64,000 nt of DNA from Codonopsis lanceolata (Eukaryota; Streptophyta; Magnoliopsida; Asterales; Campanulaceae): positions 76,351,254-76,415,253 of the forward strand of contig CM028378.1 in the NCBI GenBank assembly GCA_013146195.2. Reading direction: 5' to 3'. The translations under genes were made by a program, and so were the position numbers. Shown piece by piece: positions 1-10,740 of this stretch. Under the pieces are notes generated by a model. It saw only the letters and a program-made list of their open reading frames with translations. It was not told the DNA's origin and made no database searches. How positions within the stretch are numbered: position 1 is the first letter of the stretch; every line of letters begins with the position of its first letter.

Positions 1-371
1 ATTTAGACCCCCACTAACTACCAAAAATGTTATTCTTATCACCTTCCTGCCGCAGCCATTGAATCCGGCATTTCTGCCTCCATAAAATTTCTTCACAAAT
101 CAAAAGCCTTTTGACTTCCATAGTTGCTGCTTCTCTCTCTGCTAACTCTGCTGCACTGACCAAATCATCCCACCTTTTTACTTCCTCCATAGCTATTTTA
201 ATTTTGTTTTCCACCTTCCCAAAAAATCTCCCTGTTTCAGATTTTCAATTCTTCCTTGAGCATTTTTAACTTTGCGGCTAGCCTATAACACAGTTTCCCT
301 TCTATAACATAGGAACCAAACTTATTCTTCACCCATTCTTTGAAACCCGGATCCTCTAACCACATATTTTC
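1..371 (-). mobile_element. LINE (L1-type) fragment, ORF2 region before the reverse transcriptase
   Basis: Read on the minus strand, this encodes the part of a plant LINE ORF2 between the endonuclease and the reverse transcriptase. It starts with a FENMWLEDPGF block near 371, continues with a Lys/Glu-rich helical stretch, and ends with the CEEILWRQKCRIQWLR block at about 50-110. The same blocks occur at 4115-4500 in the larger LINE (FENMWLSEPGF, CEEISWRQKSRVLWLK). At least one frameshift or stop lies near 230. The fragment runs off the left edge, so its 3' extent is unknown. It is not a host gene. Confidence 0.8.
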
Positions 372-754
372 AAATAAAAAAGGGGTAAATTAGTTGCTGG
401 AATAGAAAAAAAATATTGAAGGTAAAAGACCAATAATGGAATGAACCATGTAGAACCTCATTAATTATATCATCGTTGTTGTCAGCTCTCTGAGTGACTC
501 CTTCAAAGTTTTATGGGCAAGACTCTTTGAAGGCCTCAAGGAGAGTATTTTGTTTCTATTTCTCATTTCCTCTTCTTTCATTTGCTTTTGGCTGTCTTAA
601 ACTTGGGATCAGATCTAAAATCCTCCTTTTTTTCAACCTAATAAATGAAAAATGAAATAAATTTATGAAAAATGAAAGGAATTCCAACTTTCTATCCCAC
701 TTTTCCATCCCTATCTATGTGGCAATGTATGTGACCTTTTAAACTACGTCATTT
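372..754. other. intergenic, nothing recognised
   Basis: AT-rich sequence between two LINE fragments. I see no coding potential, RNA gene or terminal repeats here. The last 14 bases (741-754) are the left target-site duplication of the small LINE that follows. Confidence 0.5.
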
Positions 755-854
755 AAGGTTTCGTTGTGTTTTTCTATTCCTGGTGTACATAGGATGCATC
801 ACTTGCTTTGATGCTTGCTAATATATTCCTTCTTACTCATAAAAAAAGGGCTAC
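755..854 (+). mobile_element. extremely 5'-truncated LINE copy, about 100 bp
   Basis: The sequence holds the characteristic 3' tail of the LINE family in this window: GTACATAGGATGCATCAC, then TTTGATGCTTG, then CTTACTCATAAAAAAA. A perfect 14-base direct repeat AAACTACGTCATTT flanks it at 741-754 and 855-868. This is the target-site duplication expected from target-primed reverse transcription. Only the 3' end was copied. Confidence 0.8.
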
Positions 855-1333
855 AAACTACGTCATTTCAAAAAAGAGAGAGAGAGAGAGAAAGGGTTTG
901 GTATGCCTCATGCTTGAGTTCGTCTTTTTACACCTCTCACTTAGGTGAGAAAGGCGAAGGGTCGCTTCTCTAACATCGCCTCACCTAGGCTGTGTAAGGT
1001 GACATATCCTTGTCTGACCTCGCCTCTCGCTTGAGGCGATCGAGGTGAACGTCTTTAGTAACTACTAGTTTGCAAAATTTCATAATAAGAGGATTTTCTA
1101 AACTTGTTACATGTAATTAAATTTTTTTAATTAGAATATTTTGAACATAACTAAAATGAAATATTGAAATTGATCGTATGAATGGGTAATTGAAAGATAT
1201 GCATTCGAATTTGCTGTAGAAAGGAGAACTTAAAAGTTATGAATTGAAATGTGCCGTCGTGATGCAATTCAAAATGCCATAAGTAATGGTGCCACTTTTT
1301 ATTTAGATTGTATTATTGTAATTTGATGATATC
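855..1333. other. intergenic with (AG)n and a GGCG-rich patch
   Basis: A short AG microsatellite lies at about 875-891. A patch at about 905-1055 is rich in AGGCGA/TCGCCT words, much like the ends of the GGCG-type inverted-repeat element that starts at 1334. It may be a degraded relative. No gene was seen. Confidence 0.4.
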
Positions 1334-2360
1334 CATAGTTGTCAAAGGCGCTCACCTTTGGCGCCTGAGGCGAGAGGCGACGCGAGGCGAGGGTTTGTTG
1401 TGCGAAAAGGTCTAGGTGAGGCAGCGAAAACTTCCGGCCTAGATTCTGAAAATTTCCATTTCAGATCTAGGCTTCAATCTTCAATATTAATCAAATATAA
1501 GAACACAGATGGATTTATAGCAACCTGGTAAACTCATCTGTCATTTCGCCATCACCAGAGCTCACCGGAATCTGTCTCACGCGCCGGCGCGGGAATTTTC
1601 TGGCCAGAGCTCCACAGACTAGGTCGCGGGCTCCCAACGAACTTGGTACCGTGGTTGTTTGTTGGTTTTGGGAAATTAAGCCTAGTTTTGTAGTTTTGTT
1701 TGTATATTTTATTTTTCCCCCTTCTTAGGTTTTTTTTTTTCCTAATATGCTGCTTCTTTTGGGTTTTTTTTTTTAAATTTGAGACTTTTTTTTCATTCTG
1801 TTTTCTTTTCTTATTTTTTCTAATTACTTTACTTTTTTTTAAACCTTATTTTCTTTGGTTGCTTAACTATTTATTATATTATTTGAAATTTAAACTAGCT
1901 CAAAATTTTATCTTTTGATATTATGTTGGAACTTAGTTTAATGTATTATGCTCATTTATAACATGTTTTGTTGAGATTTGTTTAGTTATATATGTTTTAT
2001 ACTCCCTCCATTCCATCCAAAGAGTCCCCATTTGAAAAGTCTAATTATTAAGGGATATATTAATGCCATTAAAGTTAGTCATAATTACAAAAATAGTTAA
2101 GCACAAACAATGTACTTCCAATATAAGTGGAGGGTAAAGATGAAATGTTATAGAAATTGTAAGCATAATTTTTGAAAGTTGACTCTTAGTGTGAAACATC
2201 CCAAAATAGTATAGTGGACTCTTTACCTGGAACGGAGGGATTATATTTTTCCTTAGTATTGTTTCCGTGAGTGCCTTTTGGGCGCCTTTTTAGCGCCTCG
2301 CCTCTCGCCTCAAAAATGGACCTCTCGCCCGCCTCTTGCCTTTCGCCTTTGACAACTATG
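1334..2360 (+). mobile_element. GGCG-rich terminal-inverted-repeat element, copy 1
   Basis: The left end reads CATAGTTGTCAAAGGCG and the right end is its exact inverse, CGCCTTTGACAACTATG. Both ends continue into GGCGAGAGGCG-type words. The flanks carry a near-perfect 8-base duplication: ATGATATC at 1326-1333 and ATGATGTC at 2361-2368. The interior is non-coding and contains a T-rich stretch (1700-1920) and a nested Stowaway MITE. A second copy in the opposite orientation is at 12931-14574. An 8-base duplication fits the hAT superfamily, but I cannot assign the family firmly. Confidence 0.7.
2002..2241. mobile_element. Stowaway-type MITE
   Basis: The left terminus CTCCCTCCATTCC and right terminus GGAACGGAGGGAT form the classic Stowaway inverted repeat (consensus CTCCCTCCGTT). 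TA dinucleotides flank both ends, as expected for Tc1/mariner-derived MITEs. About 240 bp, non-coding, nested inside the GGCG-rich element. Confidence 0.85.
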
Positions 2361-2640
2361 ATGATGTCACATGTGTACAAAATGCATTGCTCTTTGGAAG
2401 GGTAGAAAGGGTACATGTAAGGGGCTTATGCGGAAAAAATAATATAAAGCTGTCCCGTGACATTAGTTGATTCTAATTAAGGTGTATACTTTTAAAAAAA
2501 AAGTTATTGGTAGCTTTCTTTCAACATCAATTGTATGCCTGTATTTTTAGTTTTCTGTAACTTTCCTCTAATTTACTAATTTCATTATTAAATATGTAAC
2601 TGTATATATTAAAATAATTAAAGTCATTTTTAATTTAATC
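2361..2640. other. intergenic, nothing recognised
   Basis: AT-rich DNA between the GGCG-rich element and the first recognisable LINE coding sequence. It may include the LINE 5' untranslated region, but I could not place the LINE 5' end or find a matching target-site duplication. Confidence 0.35.
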
Positions 2641-2689
2641 ATTGTAAAGCCAATGTTTCTGGAAATTTTTTGGGCCCTATCCTTGAGAG

Positions 2690-3557
2690 TTGGGCTCTAA
2701 TTCGTCATGCCAACCTAAAGGGGTTATGCCGAATGAGGGAGGAGGCTTCAGGCTCGATACCCAGAACAAAAATCAAAACAAGCCGCAGTCTGAGTTTAGC
2801 GATGCGGTAAACAGAGAAGTTATCGACATCGATGAAGAGGAAGGTTCTGATACCTCAAAGAAGGAAGAGGAAGAAGGGGGCGAGGGTTTTTCAGGTGACG
2901 AGACTAGACTGGGCTGGAAATTGAGAATATGGAAGAGACAAATACGGAAGCTGTAGTGGGTGATGAAGGAGATGGCTGCTCAAAGGAGGCAGCAGGGGAA
3001 GGGGAAGAGATTGAGGGAAGTTTAGGAGAAGACTTTGGTGTGGGCGTAAGTGACGTAGGAATGAAGGAGGGTTGTTTCTCGGAGAAGGAGAGAACTGGTG
3101 AGTGCACTGAAGAAGCCAATGGAGGTTATTGCTTCGATTCAGACCTGTTGCAGTTGGCGAATTTACCTATGCTAAATCTGAGAAAATTCGGGGGAGAACC
3201 TATTGTCTGTGTCCCCTTGAGAATGATTAGACCAGAAGAGTCGGTAGGAAAGGAATTGGTGATCCACAGAGAGGAGTGTACTAATATTTCAGATTGGGTG
3301 AAAAAAAGGGCTAAAAGTCTCGGAAGGTTTCTGGGAGTTTCCTGCGATGGATTCGGGAGAAAATTATGGAACTGCTGATGGAGATAGAAAAGAACAGAAA
3401 CTTATTGGGGAAAGCAAAAAGAAATGGACCCAAAAATAGCAGAACAAAGGGGTTAAGAGAGCTGAAACAACTAGGCAGTAACTTGAATTGGAAGGGTGAT
3501 GGGGGGAGTGAACGAACAAGGGCGGAGAAAAAGAAATGTGTCTTGATATGGATTTAA
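2690..3557 (+). pseudogene. LINE ORF1 (gag-like protein) remnant
   Basis: Three overlapping open stretches in different frames (2690-2956, 2929-3378, 3366-3557) together cover one ORF1-like protein broken by frameshifts. The first part is very acidic (runs of Glu/Asp/Ser). The second ends in a more conserved part with WVKKRAKSLGRFLGVSCDGF. The third continues LLMEIEKNRNLLG and ends nine bases into ORF2, so ORF1 and ORF2 overlap slightly. In plant LINEs this protein binds RNA in the retrotransposition particle. I did not see an intact CCHC knuckle. Confidence 0.6.
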
Positions 3558-6500
3558 AGATTATTAGCTGGAATGTTCGTGGCTTTAATGATTTGAATAA
3601 ACAGAAGATTATCAAGGCGTTAATAAGACGATGGAAGCCTCATGTTGTTTGCTTCCCAAGAAACTAAAATGGAAAAGGGGGATAGGAAGGTTGTTAATAG
3701 CGTGGGAGGTAACAATTGGGCAGATTGGGAGCATTTAGAGGCTGTGGCCTGTGGGTTCTGCATGGGGAGTGTTAATTTTATGGGATAAACGATTCCTTTC
3801 TAAGTTGGGGGTGAGGTTTGGCTCGCACTTGGTGTCTTGCTTGTTTAAGATGGAGGGGGAGGGGGAGGACACTGGATTTTTTCGGGAGTTTATGGTCTGA
3901 GTTTAGATACTTCACGTAGTTCTATGTGGGAAGAACTTAAGTCAGTTAGGCAGGTTTGGCAGTATGCTTGGTGTATGGGGGGACTTTAATGTGGTCCGTT
4001 TTCCAAATGATCGACGGGGGTCAAGGCTGATTTCTCAAGATATGGAGGTGTTCAATGATTTTATAAACGAAGAGGCTCTAATAGTTTTGCCTTTAGCAGG
4101 GGAAGACTCCCTTTAGATTTGAGAATATGTGGCTGTCGGAGCCAGGTTTCTTGGATTGCATCAAAAAACGATGGGGTTCCTACAATGTTGAGGGGGAGCC
4201 GTGTTTCAAGATCGTGAAGAAATTGAAGTTGTTAAAGGAGGATCTAAAAGTGTGGAATAAGGACATTTTTGGGAATATTGACAATAGGTTGAAAGATTCT
4301 CTTGAAGAGGTTCGCCGGTTGGATGAAATCGAGAGTACGGGGGAGATGAATAGGGAGGGGAGAATCCGAAAGGAAGAACTGAGGATGGAGATTAAAAGAC
4401 TTCTCACTTGTGAAGAAATCAGTTGGAGACAAAAATCGCGAGTCCTTTGGCTTAAGGAGGGAGACAATAACACTAGGTACTTTCATCGGATGGCGAGTGT
4501 CTATAAGATGGGAAATCAGATCAGTTCGTTAAAGGTCAATGGCACAACGACGAAATTAAACAAGAGATTGAAAGATTCTATACTGCTTTATATTCGGAGG
4601 AGGGAGGGTGGAGGCCAGGGATGGATGGTATGTCTTTTAAATCCCTTAGTCTTGAGGATAACATCTTTTTAGAAGGGGTCTTTACAGAGGTGGAAGTCTG
4701 GGCAGCGGTGCGAAATTTGCAAGGAGATAAAGCTCCTGGTCCTGATGGATTCACATTGGCTTTCTTCCAGAAGTGCTGGGATGTGGTTAAGAAGGATATT
4801 ATGGAGGTGTTTCACTCTTTTCATTCCAGCGAGGGCTTTGAGAAAAGTTTAAATGCTACCTTTATCTCTCTTATTCCGAAAAGGGCAGGAGCGGACGAGT
4901 TAAAAGATTTCAGACCTATTAGTTTGATTGGAGGCATGTATAAGATTGTCTCAAAAGTCTTAGCCATTCGGTTGAGGAAGGTAGTGGGTAAAGTGGTGTG
5001 AGAGTCCGAGCACGCATTTGTGGCATGTCGGCAAATCTTGGATGCGGAGCCAATGAGATAGTTGATGAGAGGGAAAGAAGCGGGATCAAAGGTATACTCT
5101 GCAAATTAGATATTGAGAAAGCCTATGATCATGTAAACTGGGAGTTCTTGATCTATCTCTTTCTCCTTTGTTGTTTATAGTGGTTATGGAGGCGATGAGT
5201 CAACTTCTAGAGAAGGCAGTTGCAGAGGGGTTTATTCAAGGTTTCAAGGCGAGATCAGACAGTGTTTCAGCTATGGAGGCGTCTCATTTGCTGTTTGCTG
5301 ATGATACTCTTGTGTTTTGCGAGGCGAATAAGGAACAGCTTGGGTATCTTTGTCTTCGTCTGACTCTCCCGTTCTTTCAGGCAATTTCAGGTTTGAGGAT
5401 CAACATATCGAAATGTGAAATCATCCCGGTGGGTTAGGTGGACGACATAGAGCTGCTAGCTTCCTTCTTTGGCTGTAAATCTGGGAGTCTTCTGACTAAG
5501 TATTTGGGATTACCTCTTGGTGCGCAGTTTAAAAATGCAGCAATTTGGAATTCAGTCATCGAAAGATTTGAAAGATGTTTGGCGGGATGGAGGAGACAAC
5601 TTCTTTCTAAAGGTGGTAGACTTACTCTACTTTGTCTGGTCTTCCTACATACTTCATGATTCCTTCCTCAGTTGCTAAAAGGCTAGAAAAGCTGGAACAA
5701 GATTTTTTGTGGGAAGGGAGTGTGGAGGACAGGAAGTATCACTTAGTGAATTGGGACATGGTCTGTTCTTGTGTAAAAGAGGGGGGATTGAGGATCAAGA
5801 GATTAAAAATTTTCAATGAGGCGCTGATGGGGAAATGGTTATGGAAATTCATGGTAGAGCCCGAAGCTTTATGGAGAAGAATTGTGATGGATAAGTATGG
5901 CGAAGGAGAGGATCATTGGTTTCATAGGATATATTTTCGAGCCCATATGGGACTAGTGCGTGTAAGGGGATTAACAACAGGTGGAGGAACTTACGAAAAT
6001 TCATTTCTTTTGAGGTTGGTAAAGGAAATTAGATTAGGTTCGGGAAAGATAAATGGTGTGAGGGTATGGAATTGAGTCGAAAATTTCCGAACCTGTTTTC
6101 CTTTACCGAGGATGTGGATGGGCTGGTTAGTTCGATGGTCCAAGTTTCAGGAGATAAAATCAGCTGGAACACTTTATTCAGGAGGCATGTGCATGACTGG
6201 GAGCTTGGAGAAATAGAGCAGCTTTTTGAAATTCTATATGGTATACATGTTGATCTTGACAGGGATGATAGGGTCTTGTGGGAGAGAACAGTATGCAGAA
6301 AATTCACAGTGAAATCCTACTATGAAGCCTTATCGAAGAGAGATATCCGTGATTTTCCATGGAAGATCATTTGGAAGTCAAAGGTGCCTGGAAGGGTGGC
6401 GTTTTTTGCGTGGGAGGCAGCGTTAGAAGCTCTTTTGACGGGAGATAATTTGAGAAAAAGAAAGAAGGTTTATGTAAATTGGTGCTATATGTGCTAGAAA

Positions 6501-6840
6501 GATGAAGAAACAGTGAATCATTTGCTGTTACTCTGCCCGTGGTTAGGGTCATGTGGTCTTACATCTTCAGACTGTTCAACATAGTTCAACATAGCCTGGG
6601 CAGGACAGTAAAAGAAATGTTCTGCGAATGGTCCCTTTATAAGAAAAAGAAAAGGAAGAAAGATGTTTGGGAAGTTGCTCCTTTAGCGGTTTGCTGGGGC
6701 ATATGGACGAACGCAATCGCAGAGCTTTTGAAAACAGTGAATTGAATGTAGACAGATGGAAGGAAAGCATGGTAGAAACAATTAGGTTCTGGTGTACAGA
6801 CAAAGCTCAAAGAGTGGAGAGTGGACAGTTCTTTTGTTGA
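3548..6840 (+). pseudogene. LINE ORF2 (endonuclease-reverse transcriptase) remnant
   Basis: The start at 3548 gives MDLKIISWNVRGFND, the typical beginning of the AP-type endonuclease. The frame is lost near 3650; QETKME and GVWGDFNVVR follow in other frames. The reverse transcriptase has DKAPGPDGF near 4725, KAYDHVNWEFL near 5130 and the catalytic FADD at 5294-5305. The C-terminal zf-RVT-type region has FFAWEA, LTGDNLRKR and VNWCYMC near 6400-6495. A deletion near 5157 joins WEFLIYL directly to LSPLLFIVVM, removing the middle of the polymerase including the usual GLRQGDP motif. Stops at about 4998, 5435 and 6495 also break it. The family nicks target DNA and copies its own RNA; this copy cannot. 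Confidence 0.85.
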
Positions 6841-6957
6841 GTTCTTAGATAGATTCACTATTGTATAGCTTCTGTGTAGGTGATCTTTGATTGTATATAT
6901 AGGCTGCACCACCTGTTTTGGCGCGTATTTATTTTATAATTACTCTTACTTATAAAA

Positions 6958-8081
6958 AAATACAAATAAAATTAGAGTTAAAACAAAAATTAAAAAAAGA
7001 AGAAGAGGAGGTTGCCACGTGGACATCATCAAGAAGATGTTTTTGCCAATGTAGAAGAGAGTGTGTGAAGATCAATGGCAATAAAGAGAATTGATGAAAG
7101 AGAAAATAAGAGATTTTTGAGAAATTATAGAGAGAGGTTTAGGCGGGAAAGTTTTTAATAGAAAGCCACCACATGGTAGTAGTGCTTCTGTTTTAGTATT
7201 AGTTATAGATGGCCTACGACAAAAACATTAACACCATACTCAGAATAAATCCTTCCTGTCAACCCCCAGCTTAGCCAGATTACTCATTTGGAAGTTGACC
7301 GAATATGTACTTCCAGTGAGATCACAAAAATTTATCCATAAAACTTCCATGGTCTTGAACTCTTCTTCAACATACAAACAAAGGTAACTTAAGAGTCGGC
7401 TTTTCCATTCACCACTCCATCTGAACTTTACCTCCACAACCCCTTTCAGAACACCCCCCTCCCCAACTAATTAAAAGTGGAGGAATATGGATGGCGAACT
7501 CACCTTAGGTTTCTAATTTACTCTGTGTATATTTTCTTCCTTCCAACACCTTGGTATGAGCTCTACGTTTTTCTTTTCTGCATCTGTGTTTCTTGCTTTG
7601 GTACCCAAATTGTTCTCTTATTCCCTTATTTTCACTGCTTCCGATTCAATCTCTTTGGCATTGCTGGTTATAAAATCTCTATACGAACATTTAGATCCAT
7701 GACTTGTTGTTTTATGATCAAGAGTGTTATTTTCATTGCACCAAACATCTTCCAGGAAGTAGATTTTATTCCAAATAGATCACGGGATCAATCATTTCCT
7801 CAAACCAATCTATTAACTTTTGCATTAACTGTATTATTTATTTCTGTTCTTTTTCTAATTTCAACTAATCTTGTTGCCCTTTACACTTGTGCTTGAATGG
7901 AAGGAATTTTCTTACAAATCTTACTACACTTCTTTAGAGTGAAGAGATTACTAATGGTGCTAATAGCCTAATATACATGTATATGCTGTATGTACATAAT
8001 TATATGTGTTCTTAAGAAAAAATAATATTGGAGTTTATGGATGAACACAGCCATGGGAGAGCACGTGAATTATGATTTAAC
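6958..8081. other. no gene recognised
   Basis: A stretch between two LINEs. An open frame at 7477-7896 (+, 139 codons) is rich in Phe, Tyr, Ile and Cys but matches nothing I know and looks like chance translation of T-rich DNA. A 65-codon minus frame at 7240-7437 is also unrecognised. No RNA gene or terminal repeat was found. Confidence 0.4.
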
Positions 8082-9176
8082 TTTTTTTTTGATAAATAAA
8101 AATGTATATATAAATTGTGTCAAAACAAGTGACCTGTCCTATGTACACCATATGTATACCATCAATTAGAGATAGTGAAACTATACAAAAAACTCTACAA
8201 AAGAATTGGACACTCTCGATGAGTCCTCAGCAGGGCCTATCTCCAAGGAGCTCCAATTGAACAAGGATCGAAGCCAGGAATCCTTCATCGCCGATATGGA
8301 ACCTTCCACTCCATCAAAGACCCTTCTATTTCTTTCCCTCCAAATAGTTCAGCACACACCTAGTGGAGCAGCAGCATCCCAACTGTAATTTTTCCCTTTA
8401 CGCTTGTAAAGGGACCAGCACCAGAAGAGTTCCCCAATAGACCTCGGCATCACCCATGAGCTACTAAATAAGCTGAATATCAAGGACCACAATTCAGAGG
8501 CTACTGGACAGTATAGCAGCAAATGATTCACACTCTCATCACTATTTTTGCACATATAGCACCGGTTAACAAGAATTTTGTGACGACTTCTCAGATTATC
8601 TCCTGTTAAAATAGATTCATGTGCTGCCTCCCAAGCAAAAAAGGCGACTCCCATTGGAGCAATTGATTTTCACACTTGCTGCCATGGAAAAGGAGGTCTG
8701 TTGTTATGGGATAGGGCTCAATAATAAGATCTAACTGCAAACTTATGTGACTTATTACCCTTCCAAATAACTTTATCCTCCTGCTGACTGATGTTCTGAG
8801 AATATGACATTGCAAAAAACTGCAATAATGAATCCCTCTCCCAGTCTTGTAGATTGCGGCAAAAAGTGAGTTCTCGTACCCCCTTTAAACTGAGATACAT
8901 CGCTACCATAGAGTCTTTGTTCAAGGCTAAGGCGTAAAGATTCAGAAAAGATCTGACTAGTTCTTCATTATTACACCACTTATTCTTCGAGAATTTAACC
9001 GCGTCGCCTGAGCCAACTTCAAAAGAAATATATCGCATAAACGATGTCCAACCCTTTCTAATACCCTTCCACACCCCCACCCCAAAAGGCATAGAAATAG
9101 TATTTGGAAACCACACGTGATCCCCTACTCCGTACTTGCTCCTAACCAGCCTTCTCCAAGAAAGCCCCTTTTTCAT
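8082..9176 (-). mobile_element. 5'-truncated LINE, minus strand
   Basis: The minus strand encodes the end of LINE ORF2. First comes a block with LVRSKYGVGDHVWFPN, VWKGIRKGW and FEVGSGDAVKFSKNKW (9176-8720). Then, after a stop and a frame change, comes the zf-RVT-type block FFAWEAAHESILTGDN, VNRCYMCKNSDESVNHLLLYC (8654-8350). The shared family 3' tail ends at a poly-T run at 8082-8090, which is the poly-A end on the minus strand. Everything upstream of the C-terminal domain is missing, as in most 5'-truncated LINE copies. Confidence 0.85.
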
Positions 9177-9194
9177 TTACTCCAAGAAAGCCCC
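9154..9194. repeat. 15-base direct repeat at LINE 5' junction
   Basis: CTCCAAGAAAGCCCC occurs at 9154-9168 and again at 9180-9194, across the 5' boundary of the minus-strand LINE. It could reflect microhomology or a filler copy made when the LINE end was joined. It is not a standard target-site duplication, because the other LINE end lacks it. Confidence 0.6.
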
Positions 9195-9330
9195 ATTGAA
9201 AAATTTAAGATTTTTTTTTCATTTCACACACTATATCCCACTTCACCAATTTAGATCCTCCCAACCCTTCCAGACGAAAATCTCTCTCCAATTTCTCAAC
9301 ATTAGAAAATTTTACTTTCTAGTTCCAATT

Positions 9331-10149
9331 TTTGTAGAACCTATTAAACCGGGTTTTTTCGGGGTTAGGTTTGACCCCCCCGATTGGCTAGACCGAAACC
9401 GACAAGGTTGGACCGATTAACATCTCTACTGGTCACACTAAAATTTAAGTTGTCATTCCAACATTCCATCTGCTTTTTCATACTAACATTTATGTTAGTC
9501 TTACCCTCGGTGGTACAATTTAAATTTTATCTTCTTTTAAAAAAAGGTAAAATTGTTTTATAGTTATTCTTTTTGGTCATCTCTATTTTATTTTTTCGAT
9601 CATTACACAATGAAAATCTAAAATTTAAATACTAACCCAAAAACAACTATCCAAGTCAAACTCATAATGAATCAAGTTATTCAAAATTGGATTATGTTTG
9701 GTCTAATAAAAGTTTAATTTATGATATTTATGATTCTCGACTTATTTTATTATTTCATCTTTGATTAGGACTTTTTAGTTTTTAACTAGTAATACTTGAA
9801 GTCTTGAAGTTTATTTGTGTTTTGAACTCTATCACGTATGTTTAATATTGTTGACTCGTTGTATGACTCATTTGAGTCATTTTGTTTTGGATTGTGTGTT
9901 GTTGAATGTTAATTGTTAGCTCGATGCCCAATAATTACTTGTTTTCGAACTTTATATTTATATATTTAAGTTGTTTTATGTTGTTTAGGTGTAACCCGTT
10001 AGTGACCCATTTAAAACCGAAACCTAGAGGTGTAGGTCTAGGTTTGCAATTTTAGTGGACCGTTTAAAGCGAACCGTTTAAACCGCAACCGATTAGGGAC
10101 CGACAGGGCTAGACCGAAATCGACAGGGTTGGACCGATTAACATCTCTA
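9331..10149. mobile_element. candidate DNA transposon with 9-base flanking duplication
   Basis: The direct repeat GTTCCAATT lies at 9322-9330 and 10150-10158. The right end reads GACCGATTAACATCTCTA, the inverse of TAGAGATGTTAATCGG, which resembles hAT-type ends. The left end (TTTGTAGAACCTATTAAACC) is only weakly complementary. A 40-base block (TAGACCGAAA..TTAACATCTCTA) occurs both at 9389-9428 and at the right end, so the element may be compound. No coding sequence. Confidence 0.45.
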
Positions 10150-10158
10150 GTTCCAATT

Positions 10159-10740
10159 GATTTTTAAATTATCTATTGTGAAGTAAGTACAAATTTGTAA
10201 CATGATTTGAGAACTCAAGAATAAATAATGGTAATGTGGGCACTAGGCTAAACTACTAGCAAACAATAATGAGCTATTAAAAAGTTGAACTCTAAATCCT
10301 ACTTGACTTGGCGAAAATTAAAATTATTTTCTGGCTTGGTGGACTTTTGGAATGGATAGCTTTTGGTAGATGTTTGGTTCCATGTTCCATAAATGTGCAC
10401 TAAACAACCGGAGCTTTTCTAGATGGCCCTTCAAGTCTAGAATGTCCATCTTGATGCATGTTAACTTGGCTTTGTGCTCTTCCATCTGGCCACAGAATGC
10501 TTTTGAAAGACTAGTGCAATGATTTTTCTTCTTCTTACAACTCAACTCAGCCTTTGTCCGAATTGCATAAGGTGAATCCTTTTTGGCCATTTGGCTCAGT
10601 CCAATGTCGTTACAAAAGCCACACCTCTCATTCATATCCTTCTTCATTTATGGAATAATAAAATATCTGCCAGAAAAAAATGTTCTTGTGTATGTGTAAT
10701 TTGTGTTTATTAATTTGCTTTCTTATAATTCTGAGTGTAG
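10159..10740. other. upstream intron or intergenic; unrecognised minus frame 10324-10647
   Basis: This precedes the first recognisable ankyrin-gene exon. A 107-codon minus-strand frame at 10324-10647 is Lys/Cys-rich (MKKDMNERCGFCND at the start) and may form helices. I recognise no family and see no splice or promoter support, so I do not call it a gene. Confidence 0.3.

Larger units (their letters stand above)
2640..6957 (+). mobile_element. L1-type LINE, near full length but inactive
   Basis: ORF1 remnants lie at 2690-3557 and ORF2 remnants at 3548-6840. The 3' tail (CACCTGTTTTGGCGC then CTTACTTATAAAAAAA) is at about 6908-6957. The order endonuclease, reverse transcriptase, C-terminal zinc-binding domain is that of plant L1-type non-LTR retrotransposons. 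Several frameshifts, stop codons and an internal reverse-transcriptase deletion make it non-functional. The 5' boundary is approximate. Confidence 0.85.

Noticed and set aside
1700..1918. Open frame of 72 codons rich in Phe and Leu
   Set aside because: It is a translation of a T-rich run inside a GGCG-rich element; no conserved motif.
4180..4486. Minus-strand frames across the LINE
   Set aside because: Shadows of the conserved plus-strand LINE ORF2.
7477..7896. 139-codon plus-strand frame with hydrophobic stretches
   Set aside because: It looks like a membrane protein only because T-rich DNA codes for Phe/Leu/Ile. No family resemblance, and LINEs on both sides.
10324..10647. 107-codon minus-strand frame, Lys/Cys-rich
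   Set aside because: No recognised domain, no splice or promoter support, and opposite to the adjacent ankyrin gene. Kept only as a remark.
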